Shown: positions 57,549-64,000 of the stretch, piece after piece | Layout of the letters: each line of letters begins with the position of its first letter | Numbering within the stretch: the first letter of the stretch is position 1 | Assembly (NCBI GenBank): GCA_009760855.2 | Contig: WPIO01000115.1 | Location: 912,501 to 976,500 of the forward strand | Length of the DNA: 64,000 nt | Direction: 5' to 3' | Source of the DNA: Cristatella mucedo | Lineage: Eukaryota > Bryozoa > Phylactolaemata > Cristatellidae | Notes under the pieces: model-generated | What the model saw: only the letters and a program-made list of their open reading frames with translations | The model's database searches: none | What the model was told of the DNA's origin: nothing | Made by a program: the position numbers and the translations under genes

Positions 57549-57776
57549 ATGCAGATATACATCAAGACTATGACTGGAAAGCCTAATCTAATCCAGGTGC
57601 AACCCTTGGATACCTTAAAGGTTTTAATGCAGGCTGTGTACAAAGCGACAGGTAATCTACTGCTGCAAATGGCGCCGTCTAGTACCTTACCTCGCTCTTG
57701 TTCCCAAGAGAACAGAATTAGAGCAGCTGCATGTGTCAACGAAGTCCAGCTCTGTTGGCTCACGGGGGTCACTTGA
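57549..57776 (+). pseudogene. Ubiquitin-like N-terminal half, then unrelated sequence
   Basis: The first codons read MQIYIKTMTGK, close to the invariant start of ubiquitin, and V.P.DT (residues 17-23) is also in register. About 12 of the first 23 residues are those of ubiquitin, with Tyr/Phe, Ile/Val, Met/Leu changes at others. After residue 25 the match ends, and no second half with the LRLRGG end is found. A GGTAAT donor-like word occurs at about 57650. It may be a decayed ubiquitin gene or retrocopy, or the first exon of a ubiquitin-fold protein. Confidence 0.5.
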
Positions 57777-59167
57777 GAAAGTGAAGATGGGCGCAGCATT
57801 TAAGCCAGCCCCTACAGAGAGCAGTCTCTGCAAAGCATTTGGCGGCCACTTGTCGTAGCGGCCGTCGTAGCCCCCTATCTCTAGCACGCATGCATGTTGG
57901 CACCACTCTGCTGCGGTTTGTCTTTGCGGTTTGGTCGACGTATTTTTTCCCTGCTCGCTTGCTAAGTGAATCGAAAGTGCTCGCAGTGCTGTTTATTCTC
58001 GGTGAAACTACCAGGCTCAAGCTTGGTCGTTCTTTTCCCAGTCCACTGCAGCATGCCAGACTCTCACGGTAGTAGCCGCTTCAGTGACGCCCCGATACTC
58101 TGCTCGTTACGTTTAAAGGAATTGAACCGAACAATCAGCGGTTGTTTCATCTAGGACGTCAGCTAGGTAGCGGACCATGGGACAATGAAAATACGCCGCT
58201 GTCGGACTTCGGAATCTCCTCTTATTCGATGATTTATGTGTTGCTAAAACTGAGGGGCTGCTAACGGTCTGCGAAGCCCGTCGTATCCGCTGCCAGGTAA
58301 CTACTTTCACTGCATTAGTCGGATATCATTCAGTAAATTTCAACTCTAAAATTTCAACAACACTTGAAGAGAAAAAGGATGTACTTAAGTCTTAAAGGAT
58401 TTGCCTGTTGCTGTTTGAAACTGCTACAATACGCCTGGTTTCCGACGCTGAACTACAACATTTACACTTACAAAACTGACGTTACAGTAAGTACAGTAAC
58501 TGCCAAGCAAGCCTGTTCAAGACATCGAATTTCGGCTGCGGTCTTGTCAAAACGTGAGCATTTTTACCGCTTAACATTTCAGCTTAATTTCCGTTGAAAT
58601 AATGCGGGCTAACGCTTTTGCATTATTCCCCATAGACCTACTTTGCTCTAAGCGACGTGTTTACTTCGACTTATGCATAATGCTTCCTATGCTGAGCATC
58701 GTCAAACTGGTGGCTGTGCTTTAGCTGCACGAAAAACTAATAATAAAGTACTCTTTCATTTTACAAATTATTTTGTTCAATTAATATATTTTAATAATGA
58801 ATGCAAGGCTCTCTAATACGATTGGTACGTACACACCACCCGCCTAAAGTTCCTCAAGGATGGTTTCCTTCAGATAAGCGACATCTCTTTACAGCCCAAT
58901 ATATTTCTCAAAAATATTTTCATGCATCACTAACTACATGTTTTTTTCATGCTGCTTGATTTTTTACGTAATTAGTTCATTGAGTAGTCGGCTTTGCAGT
59001 AATTCCCGAGGGAGCTGAGTCACAGTCGGGACAACAATTCACTGCCACAGAATCATTTTAGAAGATTAATGGAATTTATGGAATTGCGATAGTAGAAGTG
59101 TTGCAATGCTCACAAGAATCATGCCAGGCCCTTTTGCTAATTAAAAATTGGAACTCGTTAATGATCA
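57777..59167. other. No gene recognised
   Basis: The part to about 58320 is somewhat richer in CpG than the rest and carries overlapping short frames on both strands. From 58330 on it is ordinary AT-rich DNA. Confidence 0.4.
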
Positions 59168-59280
59168 TTCATTGAGCATGCTACCACTAACCATTCGATA
59201 GTGGTTTCCGTGCTGCTAATATAGAGTGCCTAGAAAGAGGTCGAGTTCTCTAAGGGCTTTGCATCCAGTGTCTTTTTTTA
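59168..59280 (+). mobile_element. LINE family A 3' UTR fragment
   Basis: GAGCATGCTACCACTAACC, then GAGTGCCTAGAAAGAGGTCG and CTAAGGGCTTTGCA. Hairpin half decayed. No tail. Confidence 0.7.
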
Positions 59281-60480
59281 GTTGTCCAAGCGTGTTCAAT
59301 CCGTGACGTATGAGGTCAGGTGTCACACACGAGACGGGTCACCTGTAGAGTTCCTCGAGGATCTTTATTTGGTTCCTTGCTATTCTTCATATATGAACTT
59401 CCGGAAAAAGTTATTAGGGCCCAGACAATAGGATATCACTTTTATGCTAACGGTAACTTTATTTATCAAAAAAACCGTCAAAATCTGCTGTAGAAACTGA
59501 GTAACTGAATACTTGCCTTGTTTACATTAGATACTGGATGTAGCAAAACTTCTTGAAACTAAACAACAATAAAACCGAACTGCTGCTCGTTGGACATCCT
59601 AAACGTGTGGCGGGATTACAAGGCTTTGCTCTACTAATAGGCGATGCTGTTGTGCGACCACCACCACGCGCTCAACATCTAGATTTCGTTTTCGACAGCT
59701 GCTTCAATTTTAAAAGCCTCATTCAGAAGAGTGCATCTACAGCTTGTCATCACTTCCGATACCTATCCAAGATTAAGAGCTGTCTTTCAGAGTGGCTTTC
59801 AAAAATTTAACTAGCTCCTTAGTTCTGTCTCGGCTTAGATTGTGTAATTCTCTTTCGGCTGGGCTACCAAAGAAAGCAACGAGGCCACTGCAGCAGGCTT
59901 TGAATATCGCTGCATAGCTTGTCTTTATGTCCCAGCACTTTGCACTCGTATTTGCTTTGCTAAAAGAGCTAGAATAGATATTGGTTGACTGTGGATTCAG
60001 AGAGGAGTTTTTACCCTGAATCGCAACCACAGCCTGGCTCCTTCTTACCTAGCTGAACTGCTGCATCAGGTTCAGGCTCTTTGTGCCCTTAAGTCCTGTT
60101 TGGATATTAGTTTATCTATTCCACTTCTCCGCTTAAAGACCGTTAGCGAAGAAGCTATAGCTCTGCAGGTCCAAGACTGTGGATCTCGCTTTCACAATTC
60201 TTAGGCAACGACAACTACTCTCCTACTGCCGACTATGACACAGCCTCTCCAGCCATACCAAACTGTTACTTCCAGGCTACTCACTACCTAAACCACTCTC
60301 CTGACCTTGCAAGTTTCCCATTCTTTTGTTTGCGTGTGACAAAGTCTGTGGGCTACCGAATGCGTTCCGAAAGCCGCTTAGGGTGTGAATGTGATATTCC
60401 CAACTCCCCTGTCTAATAATCGCATAGCTTTTACGGCTTTATGGAGTTACAGACGGAAATAAATTACATTACTAATAAGA
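59281..60480 (+). mobile_element. LINE family B, RT to tail
   Basis: RT end: GTTCCTCGAGGATCTTTATT (motif B region), TATGCTAACGGTAACTTTAT at the YADD site (59440-59460, changed), then a frame 59553-59810 reading MKLNNNKTELLLVGHPKR, a long C-terminal domain (HNSLAPSYLAELL-like near 60020), and 3' UTR with tail GGAAATAAATTACATTACTA at about 60453. The most complete family B copy here. Confidence 0.8.
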
Positions 60481-60719
60481 CCTCTGGTTACTACGAATGG
60501 CCTAATAGTGTGCTGGTCGGCTGCCACAAAACATAGGAAAAGCAACAACCATTTAGGAACCACCTAAGAATTGACTTGAACGAACACCCATGTTTTAAAG
60601 TGCTGTTCGATAACGACGTAACTTGACGGATGTAATTAAAGGATAGTGCAAGACAATTGCATACGTAAGGAGCAGGGAGGTCCGAAAAGTAGGGGTTCTG
60701 GCACTTTTTAAAAATAAAA
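60481..60719. other. No feature recognised
   Basis: Short spacer between LINE B and LINE A. Confidence 0.4.
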
Positions 60720-61165
60720 CTAACAATGCACTTGATAAAGTGAACTCAGATAACTTAATCTCTCTCTAGGCGCTTTACATTTGCTGCAAAGGGAAATTCA
60801 GTTGAATGGTGAGTAAAATCATGCTTCATAAACAAACAATTGAATAACATGGTTAGGTTTGACATGCACAGGTTCAGCATGCAAATGTGGTTAGTGGCAG
60901 CATGCACAGTGTCAGCATGCATAAGCACATGAAGCAAGAATCACAGGTACCCACTAAATGCTGTCCTAAATAGGGGTGTTTTTAAATTCTTTTTAAATGT
61001 GGACTGGTCAGGGGATGTTCTGACACAGGTTGGGAGGGAGTTTCAGGCTTTGGAATCATATGAACTTAATGCACGGTCTCCAAAGGATTTGAGGTTAGAA
61101 AGAGGTATTTTTTAACTGTTGGATTCCAAAAAGCTGGTGGAACGATGCTCGGCCTGATGGGGGAG
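60720..61165 (-). mobile_element. LINE family A 3' part
   Basis: The tail is degraded (AATAAAACTAACAATGC). The hairpin complement and 3' UTR are clear to 60950, then the end of the C-terminal domain to about 61165 (GGCCTGATGGGGGAGC on the plus strand). Confidence 0.88.
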
Positions 61166-61189
61166 CATAAGATGCCCTTCAAGCTAAGC

Positions 61190-61490
61190 GGCAAGCAGTT
61201 GGCAAGTGAAGCCAAACTGAAAGGAGCCGATGTGTTTTGCAAGCCGTCCTAGACCAACCAGGCAGCGGTAGAATTTTTATCAGTCTGAAACTATTCAGAG
61301 CATGCGATGAAAATTTTGCAGTTGCTGAATAGCATTAATGAAGGCCGAATTTTTATAAATCTTGGAAAATGTTAACGGTCTTTTGGAAATATGTGGCATT
61401 TTCAAGAACTAGAAACTGAGAAAACGTCTTACATGATTGATCCACATACCATACTTGACTTTGTAACTTGTATATCTTGCAGTTGTTGAT
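61190..61490 (+). repeat. Repeat F, copy 2
   Basis: It aligns with 49530-49870. It carries a protein-like stretch, AMKILQLLNSINEGRIF near 61305-61355, with an upstream frame through GKQLASEAKLKGADVF broken by stops. Copy 1 does not keep the same frame. It could be an old exon copied into a repeat. Confidence 0.6.
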
Positions 61491-61494
61491 CGTT

Positions 61495-61560
61495 TTGGGC
61501 TTGTTTAGACTCTGACAGCACATCTAGATAGCCGAATGCACTTTGGAAATCCCGTCCTAA
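61495..61560 (+). mobile_element. Small LINE family A fragment
   Basis: GGGCTTGTTTAGACTCTGAC to AATCCCGTC matches the 'RACLDKDTTSKLVHAFVTSR' coding segment with substitutions. Confidence 0.55.
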
Positions 61561-61764
61561 GTACTGAAACTCAATGCTATCAACCGCTTCCAGCTAGTTC
61601 AACAGTCAAGGTATTCTGCCTTGAGAAACACTGAATGCAGGCATCTTTCCGTATGAAGCTGGATTTGGGTGCCAACGTGAAAATATCGTGCAAGTATACT
61701 GGAAATTGTATAGCTGCCTCTCCCTAGCAAAGAACGTTGGGACTTATACCTTGGTGAGCCGTGA

Positions 61765-61940
61765 TGGCACACTAGAGAAGGCACTGGATTTCACGACCTC
61801 AGTCCCAAGGTCATGCGATCGATTCCCGAGGAAGGCAATCGTGTATCGTCAGTGCAAGCTGTGCTGCTAGCCGTAAAGGCTCTTATATAGCTACGTGAAA
61901 GAACCTTTTTAATAAGCTAAGATCTATTTATTTATTATTT
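61765..61940 (+). repeat. Possible tRNA-derived SINE
   Basis: GATGGCACACTAGAGAAGGC may be an A box and GCGATCGATTCCC is a good B box (GWTCRANNC) 45 bases on. No LINE A-type hairpin follows; the tail is ATTTATTTATTATTTTG near 61923-61940. Confidence 0.5.
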
Positions 61941-61977
61941 TGTGATGCCGGTATTGATTTGGCAGTCGTTCCTTTTT

Positions 61978-63420
61978 GCTTAGGGTATGCAACGACCTAC
62001 TTAGGAAGGCAGACATGGGTGGAGTGTCTCGGCTTGTTTTGCTAGATCTTACGGAAGCTTTTGATACTATCGATCACAAAGTTATTTTAGAGTGCCTCTC
62101 ATCTCGCCTGGGCATCACTGACACTGCTCTGCAATGGTTCAGGTCCTATCATGAGAGAAGACTCCAGAGAATTGAGGTGAACGGACAAAGATCGTATAAG
62201 GTACTTCTGAAATATGGGGGTACCTCAGGGCTCCTTTCTCGGTCCGGTTCTTTTCACGGTTTTGACTCTCCCTCTTGCTGATGTGATAGCCTAGCACAAT
62301 CTAGGCTTTCACTTCTATGAGGATGAGACTCAGCTGTACCTTTGCTTTGATCCCTCCAAGCCTTCGAGCACCACAAATTCACTCAAATCCCTTGCTGCCT
62401 GTGTTGATGACATCAGCCCATGTATGGAAACAAATTTTCTAAAACTAAATGATGATACAACTCACTGACTAGGTATAGCAAAACCCCACGTGATTCACAT
62501 ATTGGAAAGGATGAAGCCTAACTTTGGCTCTGCCAGCATATCTTTAGTTCAATCAGCTCAAAATGTAGGTGTCATATTCAAAAGCGACCTCTTGTCACAC
62601 GACCGTATCAGCTCCACAGTAAAATCAGCCTATTTTCCGCTTCATAACATTGCTAAAGTTCAGGCTTGTTTAGATAAGGATACCATATCTAAGTTGGTCC
62701 ATTCATTCGTGACATCCCGTCTTGACTTCTGCAACTCGCTGCTCGATGGCCTATCAGCATGGGTGATCAGGCAATTACAGCTGGTACCAAAGTCTGCAAC
62801 TAGGCTTGTCTGTCATGAACTTGCCATTTGCTAGATTACTCCACTTCTCGCCGACCTAAACTGGCTACCAGTCAAGCAAAGTACTGACTTCAAGGTTTTG
62901 TCGCACACTTATAGGTCACTTCATTCTTTGGTTCCGGCCTACCTCTCAGATATGCTCCCCCTTAAGGCCAAGCATCGTACCACCTGCTTTTCGGAATACA
63001 GCTGTTTACAAATACCTCGTACGAACCTCAAATACTTTGGAGACCATGCATTTAGTTCGTATGCTCCCAGAGCCTTGAACTCTCTCCCAAACTGTGTCAG
63101 AACGTCCTTTGACCTGACCTCATTTAAAAAGAATTTAAGAATAAGCCTATTTCAGACAGCATTCAGTGGGTCCCTGCGATTCGTCCTTTATGTGCGTATG
63201 GGTACTTACACTGTGCACGCTGCAGCTAACCACATTTGCATTGTGACCCGATGCATGTCACCCCTAACAATGCTATTCCTTTTTTTGTTTATAAAGCATG
63301 ATTTTTCTCACCGTTTAATTGCATTTCTATTTAAAGCAAATGTAAAGCGCCAATAGAGAGATCGATATCTCTGAGGGTGCATTATCCAGTGCATTTCTAT
63401 TATTACTAATATATTAATTA
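61978..63420 (+). mobile_element. LINE family A copy, RT to tail
   Basis: It opens at the ALLRV.NDLLR codons. Frame 61976-62281 carries motif A LDLTEAFDTIDHK; motif B reads through a frameshift. The YADD site is YEDE (near 62318), so it is inactive. C-terminal frames 62490-62834 and 62898-63356, then the 3' UTR and an ATTATTACTAATATT tail at about 63400-63420. Confidence 0.9.
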
Positions 63421-63539
63421 TTATTAATATTATAATCACTGTCACAGTCTGATCTCTGCTACTGGACTCGGGAGTCGCGAGCTTCACTGCTGCCATACAA
63501 CGCCAATATTCTCCGACAAGATAATGCTCCCAATCAAGT

Positions 63540-64000
63540 AATAATAGTAATACCAATCTTATTGCATTCGATAAAGCGCCCTCACACAACTTAATCTCTC
63601 TGTAGGCGATTGACAGTTGCTTCAAAGGGAAATGCAATTAAATGGTGAGCAAAATCGTGCTTTATAAACAAACAAAATGAAGAACATGGTTAAAGGCAAG
63701 AAGCGAAGGGTCAGCATGCAAATGTGGTTAGTGGCAGCATACACGGTGTCAGCATGCATAAGCACATGAAGCAAGAATCACAGGTACCCACTGAATGCTG
63801 TCCTAAATAGGTGTGTTTTTAAGTTTTTTTTTAATGTGGTCAGGTCAGGGTATGTTCTGACGCAGGTCGGGAGGGAGTTCCAGGCTGTGGGAGCCTACGA
63901 ACTAAATGCACGGTCTCCACAGAATTTAAGGTTTATACGATGTATTTGTAGACAGTTGGATTCCCAAAAGCTCGTGGTACGATGCTTGGCCTGATGGGGG
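63540..64000 (-). mobile_element. LINE family A 3' part, running off the window
   Basis: Tail region near 63540-63560, hairpin complement GCGCCCTCACACAACTTAAT, 3' UTR, then the C-terminal domain to the window end. It closely matches 60720-61165. Confidence 0.88.

Noticed and set aside
1-64000. CRISPR arrays, bacterial operons, rRNA or functional tRNA genes
   Set aside because: No regularly spaced direct repeats and no rRNA words. The tRNA-like boxes belong to SINE-like segments without a foldable cloverleaf.

Overview
The window is repeat-rich animal DNA. It has no operons, ribosome binding sites or dense gene order. It does have split genes with GT..AG introns, many decayed non-LTR retrotransposons (LINEs), tRNA-derived SINEs and microsatellites. 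It is probably from an invertebrate with a large AT-rich genome; ticks, flatworms and cnidarians all carry secreted Kunitz families of the kind seen here. The sequence alone does not fix the species.

About half of the window is LINE sequence, read from shared segments on both strands. Three related groups can be told apart. Family A is L2-like, with an APE endonuclease, a linker, a reverse transcriptase (RT) with FYADD, a C-terminal domain, a hairpin 3' end and an (ATT)n tail. Family B ends in (ATTAC)n. Family C is a sister of A with a distinct RT start. No copy is full length and most are 5'-truncated. The best preserved are 35588-37135 (444 open codons), 18605-20885 (linker to tail, one in-frame stop and one frameshift) and 50335-52555 (the only A copy with the 5' region and endonuclease, but with its middle lost). 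Many are nested or interrupted: 351-375, 27645-28190, 42090-42325, 47385-47525.

Host-like material is sparse. A secreted single-domain Kunitz gene lies on the minus strand at 3298-3923, and a decayed paralogue with the same exon phases lies on the plus strand at 23170-23819. A possible transmembrane exon sits at 35039-35271. A ubiquitin-like start codon region behind a TATA-like box is at 57493-57776. A CpG-rich island lies at 38385-39140.

Other repeats include a tRNA-derived SINE whose 3' end copies the LINE A hairpin tail (minus strand at 45068-45225 and 47385-47525, a weaker one at 50010-50150). There is also a chimeric dispersed repeat, here called D, of about 1 kb with a LINE A 3' end embedded in it (8340-9310, 32800-33720, 46370-46985), and a two-copy repeat F (49530-49870, 61190-61490). 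The LINE supplies RT, and the SINE probably rides on it through the shared 3' hairpin. All boundaries of decayed repeats are by eye and are good to roughly 10-30 bases.
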